DNA from: Alkalibacter sp964582705
GTDB lineage: Bacteria; Bacillota; Clostridia; Eubacteriales; Alkalibacteraceae
Direction of reading: 5' to 3'
NCBI GenBank assembly: GCA_964582705.1
Contig: CAZOTE010000102.1
Span: forward strand, 1-6,389
Length of the DNA: 6,389 nucleotides
In this document: piece by piece, positions 1 to 5,048 of the stretch
Numbering within the stretch: position 1 is the first letter of the stretch
Layout: each line of letters starts with the position of its first letter
Translations under genes and position numbers: made by a program
Notes under the pieces: model-generated
Database searches by the model: none
Seen by the model: the letters and a program-made list of their open reading frames with translations, nothing else
What the model was told of the DNA's origin: nothing

Positions 1-18
1 ATAGCTAAAGCTTTTTTG

Positions 19-41
19 AACCATACGCACAGCGTATGGTT
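19..41. repeat. Perfect 10-bp hairpin beyond the hcp terminator
   Basis: AACCATACGC (19-28) and GCGTATGGTT (32-41) are perfect inverted repeats around a 3-nt loop (ACA). On the + strand the stem runs into only four T residues before CTC. It could therefore be a weak terminator for a rightward gene lying left of the window, or a second, backup structure behind the hcp terminator. No gene is visible in 1-92, so its owner cannot be decided. Confidence 0.55.
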
Positions 42-50
42 TTCTCATAC

Positions 51-83
51 AAAAAAAGCCCGCCTTTTAAAAAGGCGGGCTTT
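51..83 (-). terminator. Intrinsic terminator of hcp
   Basis: AAAGCCCGCCTTTT (55-68) is the exact reverse complement of AAAAGGCGGGCTTT (70-83). It forms a GC-rich stem about 10 nt past the hcp stop codon. Read on the minus strand, the stem is followed by seven T residues (complement of 51-57), the classic Rho-independent layout. On the + strand the stem is followed by TTTAAATTTAA, so weak termination of rightward transcription is also possible. Confidence 0.9.
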
Positions 84-92
84 AAATTTAAC

Positions 93-1658
93 TTATCCCA
101 AAATCGCAGCCAAGTCAGCTTCTGGTGTGCTGATAGGCTTTAGGTCAAACTTCTCAACCAGCACGTTAAGCACTGTTGGGGAGAAGAAAGCCGGCAATGT
201 GGGTCCTATGTAAATATTTTTGATTCCCAGAGCAAGAAGAGTAAGAAGTATACAAACTGCTTTTTGCTCATACCAGGAAAGAACCAAAGTAAGGGGAAGT
301 TCGTTTACTTCACATTCAAATGCTTGCGAAAGGGCTACAGCAACTTGAATCGCAGAGTAGGCATCGTTGCACTGACCCATATCCATGATCCTTGGCAGTC
401 CACCTATTTCTCCGATGTTCATGTCGTTGAACCTAAACTTGCCACATGCAAGGGTAAGTATAACGGTATCCTTTGGAGTCTGCTCTACAAATTCAGTATA
501 GTAGTTTCTGCCAGGTTTCGCTCCGTCACAACCACCTACAAGGAAGAAGTGCTTTATCGCTCCGCCTTTAACAGCATCAATTACTGTGTCGGCTACACCC
601 AATACGGTGTTTCTTGCAAAGCCTGTGATCATAGTGTCTCCGCCGTTTATTCCTGTCAGGTTTTGTATTTCGCTGAATCCGCCAAGTTCCAAAGCCTTAT
701 CTATTACAGGCGCAAAGTCCTTGACTCCGCTTTCGCCATCAGGAATATGTATTAGCTCGGGGTAGGCTACCACAGCAGTTGTAAATATTCTGTCTTTATA
801 ATTATTTTTTGGAGGCATCAAGCAGTTTGTAGTAAACAATACCGGCCCGGGAATATTTTCAAATTCCTTCTGCTGGTTCTGCCATGCAGTTCCAAAGTTG
901 CCTTTAAGGTGAGCGTATTTCTTAAGATCAGGATATCCATGGGCAGGAAGCATTTCCCCATGGGTATATATGTTTATGCCCTTGCCTTCAGTTTGATCCA
1001 AGAGTTGTTTTAGATCAAGAAGGTCGTGTCCTGTCACAACTATGAACGGTCCTGATTCTATTTTAGTAGTAACCGGAGTGGGTACGGGGTGTCCGTATGC
1101 CCCTGTATTTGCTTCATCTAAAAGGCCCATACATTTAAGGTTGACCATGCCAAATTCCATCAAAAGACCTAGCCACTCTTCAACTGAGTGCTCTTCTCCC
1201 AAAGCCTTCATTCCCTTGTAGAACCACGATGTAACCTCAGGATCATCTTTTCCTAGAACATGGGCGTGATATGCGTAAGCAGCCATTCCTCTCAGACCCA
1301 GAAGAAGCGTAGATCTTAAGGATACTATATCTTCATTGCCTGTCCAAAGCTCTGTCCAAGGATAATTTTCGGCTCCGCCGTATAGCGCTTTTTCAGCTTC
1401 AACCTCAACTATCAACTCTTCTACTCGATTTTCATCAAAATTAACATTAGTAACTTCGGTGAACAGAGATCTCATCATGAGTTCATCTGCATTTTTACTA
1501 GGAGTTTTTCCATCAACAGCTCGAGCTAGCCCGATAGTTGCAGCAGTGAGTTCATCCTGCTTATTTGAAACTACAGCATTTTTTCCGCACGCACCTACTT
1601 TTGTGCAACCCTTGCCACCTACTGTTTGCTCACATTGAAAACAAAACATGTCTGACAT
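93..1658 (-). CDS. hcp: Hybrid cluster protein (hydroxylamine reductase), class I
   Basis: This 521-aa cytoplasmic iron-sulfur enzyme belongs to the prismane / hybrid cluster family. Family members reduce hydroxylamine to ammonia in vitro, and work on E. coli Hcp points to nitric oxide reduction and protein S-nitrosylation. The N-terminal cluster motif is C6-X2-C9-X8-C18-X5-C24, the close spacing of strict-anaerobe enzymes. All expected hybrid-cluster ligands are visible: His211 (VTGHDLLDL), Glu235 (THGEMLPAHGYP), Cys279 (TTNCLMPP), Cys377 (GGCDGA, the persulfide position), Cys405 (LACGKFRF), Cys430 (MGQCNDAYS) and Glu464 (SWYEQKA). The region between about 60 and 180, which carries the helical bundle, is present, so this is not the short class III form. 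The ATG is fixed by AAGGAGG (1666-1672) seven nt upstream. No hcr reductase gene is adjacent. The gene lies divergent to a Crp/Fnr regulator and has its own terminator, so it is probably a single-gene unit. Identification is secure; the physiological substrate is inferred from the family. Confidence 0.97.
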   Translation of the reverse strand: MSDMFCFQCEQTVGGKGCTKVGACGKNAVVSNKQDELTAATIGLARAVDGKTPSKNADELMMRSLFTEVTNVNFDENRVEELIVEVEAEKALYGGAENYPWTELWTGNEDIVSLRSTLLLGLRGMAAYAYHAHVLGKDDPEVTSWFYKGMKALGEEHSVEEWLGLLMEFGMVNLKCMGLLDEANTGAYGHPVPTPVTTKIESGPFIVVTGHDLLDLKQLLDQTEGKGINIYTHGEMLPAHGYPDLKKYAHLKGNFGTAWQNQQKEFENIPGPVLFTTNCLMPPKNNYKDRIFTTAVVAYPELIHIPDGESGVKDFAPVIDKALELGGFSEIQNLTGINGGDTMITGFARNTVLGVADTVIDAVKGGAIKHFFLVGGCDGAKPGRNYYTEFVEQTPKDTVILTLACGKFRFNDMNIGEIGGLPRIMDMGQCNDAYSAIQVAVALSQAFECEVNELPLTLVLSWYEQKAVCILLTLLALGIKNIYIGPTLPAFFSPTVLNVLVEKFDLKPISTPEADLAAILG

Positions 1659-1665
1659 TAAAATT

Positions 1666-1672
1666 CCTCCTT
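1666..1672 (-). promoter_or_regulatory. Strong ribosome binding site of hcp
   Basis: On the minus strand AAGGAGG sits 7 nt before the ATG at 1658. It is a near-perfect match to the 16S anti-Shine-Dalgarno sequence, suggesting high translation once hcp is transcribed. The neighbouring 10-bp palindrome TTAAATTTAA (1671-1680) overlaps its edge. Confidence 0.85.
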
Positions 1673-1691
1673 AAATTTAATCAACACTAAG

Positions 1692-1701
1692 TAAACGTTT
1701 A
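1692..1701. promoter_or_regulatory. Candidate operator palindrome in the hcp leader
   Basis: TAAACGTTTA is a perfect 10-bp palindrome between the proposed hcp -10 element and its ribosome site. Its right half extends to GTTTAAC (1697-1703). The reverse complement of that, GTTAAAC, recurs at 1749-1755 over the proposed hcp -35. A Crp/Fnr-type dimer encoded next door is the obvious candidate ligand. The assignment is inference: AT-rich palindromes arise by chance in such DNA, and I did not match this to a verified HcpR consensus. Confidence 0.35.
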
Positions 1702-1723
1702 ACACATTACCCACTGCCATAGT

Positions 1724-1753
1724 ATAATAATTACCCTTAATGAGATTTGTTAA
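1724..1753 (-). promoter_or_regulatory. Candidate sigma-A promoter of hcp
   Basis: Read on the minus strand there is a -35-like TTAACA (1748-1753, 5 of 6 to TTGACA), an 18-bp spacer and a -10-like TATTAT (1724-1729, 5 of 6 to TATAAT). An overlapping TATACT (1721-1726) is an alternative -10. This would give a leader of roughly 55-60 nt containing the TAAACGTTTA palindrome. Assigned by eye from consensus, with no experimental support. Confidence 0.5.
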
Positions 1754-1779
1754 ACTTCCACCTATTCCAATCCAATTGC

Positions 1780-1796
1780 TTTAACTTACAGTTTAA
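1780..1796. promoter_or_regulatory. Imperfect inverted repeat over the regulator's -35
   Basis: TTTAAC (1780-1785), five nt, then GTTTAA (1791-1796) form a 17-bp inverted repeat with one mismatch. It lies on the proposed -35 of the Crp/Fnr gene. A Crp/Fnr dimer bound here would block that promoter, so autoregulation is a reasonable guess. It shares the GTTTAA core with the sites at 1697-1703 and 1749-1755. Low certainty because of the AT-rich background. Confidence 0.3.
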
Positions 1797-1808
1797 TTAT
1801 ATTATAAT
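1781..1808 (+). promoter_or_regulatory. Candidate promoter of the Crp/Fnr-HD operon
   Basis: A perfect TATAAT (1803-1808) lies 16 bp after TTAACT (1781-1786, 4 of 6 to TTGACA). Transcription would start near 1815, leaving a leader of about 45 nt with the ribosome site GGAGG at 1848. The weak -35 fits a promoter that is regulated. Confidence 0.5.
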
Positions 1809-1847
1809 AATATCAACAATTCAGTAATTGAGGATACCAACTTATTC

Positions 1848-1852
1848 GGAGG
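1848..1852 (+). promoter_or_regulatory. Ribosome site fixing the regulator start
   Basis: GGAGG lies 8 nt before the ATG at 1861. The open frame extends 11 codons upstream to a TTG at 1828, but that codon has no Shine-Dalgarno sequence and lies close to the predicted transcription start, so the ATG at 1861 is chosen. Confidence 0.8.
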
Positions 1853-1860
1853 CCCATATA

Positions 1861-2352
1861 ATGTACGATAAATATTTAGATATTTTTGCCAGTTCTCCAC
1901 TCTTTAAAAACGTATCGCGGAACAACACAGAAGTCGTGCTTGATTGCTTTAAACCCGAAAAAAAGATTTACCACAAAAACAACCCCATACTTTGCACCGG
2001 CGATGCCTACAAGGGAATTGGAATGGTCTTGGAAGGCAGCCTGATTAGAAATATGCTCGGGATATTAAGCGACGGCTATATCGAAACAGATAAGCGTTTA
2101 GCCTATCTGAAGATCAAGAGCGCTTCCGCGAAGATAGCATTATATATCTTGAACACCTCCAAAGATAACGGAGATTCAATCAATATCTCGTTGGATATGA
2201 ACAGATCAGAACTTGCCGTATATCTCGGCCTGACAAGACCCACCCTTTACCGAGAACTCTGCAGCTTAAGAGATTTAGGCGCCATAGCCTTTGACAAAAA
2301 CAGCATAACAATTATTAATTTAGATAAATTAAAAGAGAAAGTGCGGTCGTGA
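1861..2352 (+). CDS. Crp/Fnr-family regulator, internally shortened (HcpR-like by context)
   Basis: The predicted product is a 163-aa cytoplasmic DNA-binding protein; Crp/Fnr members are usually about 220-230 aa. Residues 1-62 match the start of the family's sensor domain, up to the strand GMVLEGSLI (54-62). The next residues, RNMLGILSDGYIETDKRLAYL (63-83), resemble the family's long dimerisation helix. The helix-turn-helix follows at about 115-140, with recognition helix TRPTLYRELCSL, where Arg126 and Arg131 fall at the usual base-contact positions. About 60 residues of beta-barrel, including the usual 'GDxFGE'-type segment, are therefore missing without a frameshift. Cysteines are at 29, 45 and 134. 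The gene is divergent to hcp, as HcpR regulators often are, so control of hcp is likely by context. It is 4 nt upstream of an HD-domain gene and probably cotranscribed. It could be a working regulator with an altered or lost sensor pocket, or a recent in-frame deletion allele. Family assignment is firm; ligand and activity are not. Confidence 0.85.
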   Translation: MYDKYLDIFASSPLFKNVSRNNTEVVLDCFKPEKKIYHKNNPILCTGDAYKGIGMVLEGSLIRNMLGILSDGYIETDKRLAYLKIKSASAKIALYILNTSKDNGDSINISLDMNRSELAVYLGLTRPTLYRELCSLRDLGAIAFDKNSITIINLDKLKEKVRS

Positions 2353-2356
2353 TAAT

Positions 2357-2839
2357 ATGATAGCTGAAACAATCCTAAGGATGATTGAATACTTCAAAGG
2401 TGACGGGAAAAGGATCAATCATGCACTTAAAGTTTATTCCTTTGCCTCCGCCATGGGAGAAGCAGAAGCGCTTGATGCAGAAAAGCTAATAAATTTGAAA
2501 CTCGCTTCGATACTCCATGATATCGGAATTTTAGAGAGCGAAAGGAAATACAACTCCTCATCCGGGAAATACCAGGAACTCGAAGGACCTCCAATTGCAA
2601 AAGATCTATTGGTTGGATTTGGCTTAAGTGATGCATCCCTCGACAGGATACTTTATTTGATAGGAAGCCACCACTCTTACGGCAAGATCGATGGACTTGA
2701 CTTTCAGATTCTTGTCGAAGCAGACTTCTTGGTAAACATATATGAAGATAGACTGGATAAAAGCGCTATCGAGTCTATAAGAAATAAAATCTTTAAGACC
2801 ACAACCGGACTGAAGATTTTTAACAGCATGTATGGATAA
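2357..2839 (+). CDS. HD-domain phosphohydrolase, cotranscribed with the Crp/Fnr regulator
   Basis: This 160-aa protein has no signal peptide or membrane segment. The HD-superfamily metal site is visible: His22 (INHALKVY), His54-Asp55 (ILHDIGIL), His105-His106 (SHHSYG) and Asp123 (VEADFLVN). Such proteins are metal-dependent phosphohydrolases acting on nucleotides or other phosphate esters; the substrate here is unknown. The ATG lies 4 nt after the regulator's stop and has only a weak purine-rich sequence before it, so translation is probably coupled to the regulator. Its place in an operon divergent to hcp suggests a link to the nitrosative or redox response, perhaps nucleotide signalling or cleanup, but that is inference. 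It is not closely similar to the other HD protein in this window: the spacing of metal-binding residues differs and it lacks the C-terminal cysteines. No clear terminator follows. Confidence 0.85.
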   Translation: MIAETILRMIEYFKGDGKRINHALKVYSFASAMGEAEALDAEKLINLKLASILHDIGILESERKYNSSSGKYQELEGPPIAKDLLVGFGLSDASLDRILYLIGSHHSYGKIDGLDFQILVEADFLVNIYEDRLDKSAIESIRNKIFKTTTGLKIFNSMYG

Positions 2840-2918
2840 GATGCAAGCTATAAGTTGTAAGTATCCATGAATTCCTTTGGTATCTGCGAAACCGGACCCT
2901 ACAACTAAAATGTCAAAC

Positions 2919-2940
2919 GGTCGTTGAGCAATCGGAAAAC
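2919..2940 (+). repeat. Possible partial, inverted copy of the dispersed repeat
   Basis: TTGAGCAA at 2924-2931 is the exact reverse complement of TTGCTCAA at 3004-3011 inside the repeat at 2988-3018. The flanks (GTC-like before, CG and GAAA-like after) also loosely match the repeat read in the opposite orientation. Together the two would bracket about 80-100 bp. The match is short and degenerate, so this is tentative. Confidence 0.25.
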
Positions 2941-2948
2941 AATTGTTT
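2937..2948. repeat. 12-bp perfect palindrome AAACAATTGTTT
   Basis: This loop-less palindrome lies between the convergent HD and esterase genes. It has no GC-rich stem and no T-run, so it does not look like an intrinsic terminator. It could be a protein-binding site or chance in AT-rich DNA. Confidence 0.3.
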
Positions 2949-2987
2949 AACAATAATTCAGCGCATGCATTGCCAATTAAGAATTCC

Positions 2988-3018
2988 CCTGAGATTTCTC
3001 GCGTTGCTCAAAATGACA
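2988..3018 (-). repeat. Degenerate copy of a dispersed intergenic repeat
   Basis: Read on the minus strand this begins TGTCATTTTGAGCAACGCG and ends GAAATCTCAGG. I recognise it as a relative of the short 'TGTCATTCTGAGC...GAAGAATCTCA' sequence scattered between genes in many anaerobes and other bacteria, often mis-annotated as small peptides. It lies in the 252-bp gap between convergent units (2840-3091), where such elements are usually found. The rest of the gap shows no supported gene, RNA or GC-rich terminator. The identification is from memory; a genome-wide copy count would settle it. Confidence 0.6.
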
Positions 3019-3091
3019 GATATTTATATGTGCCGGAATATGTGATTTCCTAACCCAATTTCTAGTTTCAAACCCTCTGCTATTTCCGCAT

Positions 3092-4018
3092 TCAACGGAC
3101 GCTTGTCTGTAATTTTTCGTTAAATTCAGGATCTTTTACGAATTTTCCGATTGCTTCCACAGCTTCCCTACTTTCTGGGAGCACAAGATAAAAAAACTGC
3201 CAAACGTGGAACATCTTCTTCCATATTTCGAACCTGACAGTCACTTTAGATTTTTTGAGCTTATGGACCAACCTTGCCGAATCGTCATACAGCATCTCTT
3301 CAGTTCCCACCTGAATCATTACCGGCGGAAATCCTGTGAAGTCACCAAACAAAGGCGAAATTAAAAAATCTGCAGGATCATGATCTCCATAGTAAAGCTT
3401 GGCACACTTTTTTACCACTTTAGGATTCAAAATAGAATCTCGCTTTGCCCTTCCTTTAAAGCTCTCTCCGCTTAACGTAAGGTCAGTCCACGGCGACATG
3501 CAGACAAATCCGGAGGGCATATCCAAACCTAGCTCCTTAATCTTGAGACCGGTAGCCAAAGCCAAGCCTCCTCCAGCAGAATCCCCCATTATAAATATAT
3601 CTTTTGCCTTATATCCATTATCCAACAGCCACATATACGCCATCATGCTGTCCTCAATTGCCCCAGGATATGGATTTTCAGGCGCTAATCTATAATTTAT
3701 TATAAGAAGCTCGCTGTTGCAGACATCAGCCAGCTTTCTCGCTAAAATCCTGTAGGATTTTACAGATCCGGTACAATAAGTTCCTCCGTGAAGGTAAAGT
3801 ATTATCCTGCCGGGAACCATATTTTCCGCTTCTATCAACTGGCCCTTTATATTGCCTATTTTTACATCGGTAAATTCACCACCGGGTATAAGGTTGAGAA
3901 TAGCCGCGCGGCGCTCCTGCAAGCGCCGCTTTGATTTTATGCTTCTGTATCTGAAAACAGCCTTCAGTTTGTGTCTTCTAAGTATCTTTTTTATTACTGC
4001 GTTTTGCCAGCTTGACAT
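3092..4018 (-). CDS. Alpha/beta hydrolase, HSL-family carboxylesterase/lipase
   Basis: This is a 308-aa hydrolase of the hormone-sensitive-lipase (alpha/beta hydrolase fold 3) family, the usual length for it. The order of motifs is canonical: oxyanion-hole HGG (77-79, LYLHGGTYCTGS), the NYRLAPENPYP segment (108-118), nucleophile elbow GDSAGGG with Ser147, the acid region VGTEEMLYDD where Glu241 sits at the usual catalytic-acid position, and His271 in MFHVWQ. A basic N-terminal helix (about 10-37, rich in Lys and Arg) precedes the core. No signal peptide is seen, so it is probably cytoplasmic. The frame is open back to 4159, but the ATG at 4018 is chosen because AAGGGGGTGAT (4023-4033) lies just upstream and the extra residues overlap the preceding HD gene and look unrelated to the family. 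It is 73 nt behind the folate operon and may be cotranscribed. Substrate unknown; a role in folate metabolism is not implied. Confidence 0.9.
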   Translation of the reverse strand: MSSWQNAVIKKILRRHKLKAVFRYRSIKSKRRLQERRAAILNLIPGGEFTDVKIGNIKGQLIEAENMVPGRIILYLHGGTYCTGSVKSYRILARKLADVCNSELLIINYRLAPENPYPGAIEDSMMAYMWLLDNGYKAKDIFIMGDSAGGGLALATGLKIKELGLDMPSGFVCMSPWTDLTLSGESFKGRAKRDSILNPKVVKKCAKLYYGDHDPADFLISPLFGDFTGFPPVMIQVGTEEMLYDDSARLVHKLKKSKVTVRFEIWKKMFHVWQFFYLVLPESREAVEAIGKFVKDPEFNEKLQTSVR

Positions 4019-4022
4019 GGCT

Positions 4023-4033
4023 ATCACCCCCTT
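4023..4033 (-). promoter_or_regulatory. Ribosome site fixing the esterase start
   Basis: On the minus strand AAGGGGGTGAT resembles the extended Shine-Dalgarno AGGAGGTGAT. Its G-run lies 8 nt before the ATG at 4018. This supports the short reading of the esterase over the 47-residue longer frame. Confidence 0.75.
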
Positions 4034-4091
4034 ATTAAACGAAAAAGTATTTCCTTTCCAACTATCTAACCTTCCACTTTCTGATTTATGC

Positions 4092-4571
4092 TCAATACAA
4101 CAAATACGGCTTTTCACCATTTTGGAATTTTTTGCACTCTCCGATTTCCCCGCAATCATAACACATCCTGGAGAGCTTGTCCGCCCTGGATAAAACGGAA
4201 CCTAATGGGCACTTTTTCTCGTCTTTAATCCTATGAGCGGCAATTGCCTCTTTAATCATAGCTATTTCTTCGTCATCATATCCACAGTCTTCAAGTATCT
4301 CAGAGCACATGAGGGCACTTTCTACGGCATGGTCTGCGCCTGACTCGTACTCGGCCCATCTTCCGATATCATGAAGAAGTCCTGCTCCGTAAACGACTTC
4401 CTTATTCAGGCTTAGTTTTTCTTCTAAAACCAGAATCCATGATATTCTACATACATCAAGAAAATGTATGAGATCATGCTTGCAGAAGCTTCTGTACTCC
4501 TCCCACTTTGCAATTTTCCCTAGGTAGCTTTTGTACAATTCGTGTGAAATTATTTTATTAAATCGGTCCAT
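4092..4571 (-). CDS. HD-domain hydrolase in the folate operon
   Basis: This is a 159-aa soluble protein with an HD-type metal site: His36 (LIHFLDVCR), His67-Asp68 (LLHDIGRW), His81 (DHAVESA), His113 (AAHRIK) and Asp131 (SRADKLSR). After the HD core comes a cysteine-rich tail with Cys121 and then C137-X2-C140-X5-C146, which could hold a metal. As I recall, similar HD proteins with this cysteine pattern sit in folate operons of other Clostridia. The ATG is one nt beyond the folK stop, and its GGGAG (4578-4582) lies inside the end of folK, so translation is coupled. The position suggests a phosphate-removing step on a pterin intermediate. FolB needs dihydroneopterin, while FolE yields the triphosphate, and an archaeal HD enzyme (MptB) acts on a cyclic dihydroneopterin phosphate. 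That role is inference; it could instead be a nucleotide phosphohydrolase. Confidence 0.85.
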   Translation of the reverse strand: MDRFNKIISHELYKSYLGKIAKWEEYRSFCKHDLIHFLDVCRISWILVLEEKLSLNKEVVYGAGLLHDIGRWAEYESGADHAVESALMCSEILEDCGYDDEEIAMIKEAIAAHRIKDEKKCPLGSVLSRADKLSRMCYDCGEIGECKKFQNGEKPYLLY

Positions 4572-4572
4572 A

Positions 4573-5046
4573 TCAGTCTCCCAATTTTCTTATCTGCTCA
4601 CCTTCGAGCTTATCCATGATTTCTTTTAAGTTGACACCTCCAACCGTCAAGTCCGGTTCTACCTCAAAAAGAGGAACGACTACAAATGCGCGTTCCTTCA
4701 TCCTGGGATGAGGAACAGCCAGAGTTTCGTCGGTTGATTCAAAATCCTGATACAATAAAATATCTATATCTATAATCCTGGGACCAAATCGCACCGTCTT
4801 GACTCTCTTCATATCGTTTTCGATTTCTTGACAAAACTTCAGAAGCTCCCAAGGTTTCAAATCCGTCTTTGCCTTTAATGCTATATTTATAAACCAGTCC
4901 TGGTCAACATACCCTACTGGCTCGGTTTCGTAATAGGACGATACCTTTATTATTTCAATTTTTTCTTTTAAGAGCTCCAAGGCTCTTTCAATATTTTTTT
5001 TGGCATCTCCTATGTTGCTGCCTATGCTCAGGTAAATGTCCTTCAC
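4573..5046 (-). CDS. folK: 2-amino-4-hydroxy-6-hydroxymethyldihydropteridine pyrophosphokinase (HPPK)
   Basis: This 157-aa cytoplasmic kinase transfers pyrophosphate from ATP to 6-hydroxymethyl-7,8-dihydropterin, activating it for FolP. The family signature is complete: SIGSNIGD near the N-terminus (7-14), YYETEPVGYVDQDWFIN (38-54), the RFGPRIIDIDILLY block (86-99) whose Asp93 and Asp95 are the two magnesium-binding aspartates, and the PHPRMKERAFVVVPL segment (112-126). Length is normal for a stand-alone enzyme. The start codon is GTG at 5046, two nt after the folB stop, supported by GGGAG (5055-5059) eight nt upstream. The family start 'xxxYLSIGSN' agrees with this choice. Substitutions of Phe for Trp in RWGPR and Ile for Leu in the IDLDIL block are conservative. 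It sits between folB and the HD gene in one operon. Confidence is high. Confidence 0.97.
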   Translation of the reverse strand: MKDIYLSIGSNIGDAKKNIERALELLKEKIEIIKVSSYYETEPVGYVDQDWFINIALKAKTDLKPWELLKFCQEIENDMKRVKTVRFGPRIIDIDILLYQDFESTDETLAVPHPRMKERAFVVVPLFEVEPDLTVGGVNLKEIMDKLEGEQIRKLGD

Positions 5047-5048
5047 TG

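Noticed and set aside
264..755. 163-codon open frame antisense to hcp
   Set aside because: Unrecognisable product, no ribosome site, fully inside the secure hcp gene; a shadow frame.
1828..1860. Upstream TTG start adding 11 residues to the Crp/Fnr regulator
   Set aside because: No ribosome site precedes it, while GGAGG lies 8 nt before the ATG at 1861.
3908..3929. GC-rich 8-bp perfect hairpin GCGGCGCT/AGCGCCGC
   Set aside because: It lies inside the esterase coding region in an Arg/Ala-rich stretch with no T-run, so codon content explains it.
4025..4060. Possible promoter for the esterase (TTGGAA, 16 bp, TTTAAT on the minus strand)
   Set aside because: Transcription would begin within or after the ribosome site, leaving no usable leader.
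4019..4159. 47-residue N-terminal extension of the esterase
   Set aside because: It overlaps the end of the HD gene, lacks family similarity, and a strong ribosome site precedes the ATG at 4018.
2357..4571. The two HD-domain proteins as a duplicated pair
   Set aside because: They share only the superfamily motif; spacing of metal-binding residues, the C-terminal region and the operon setting all differ.
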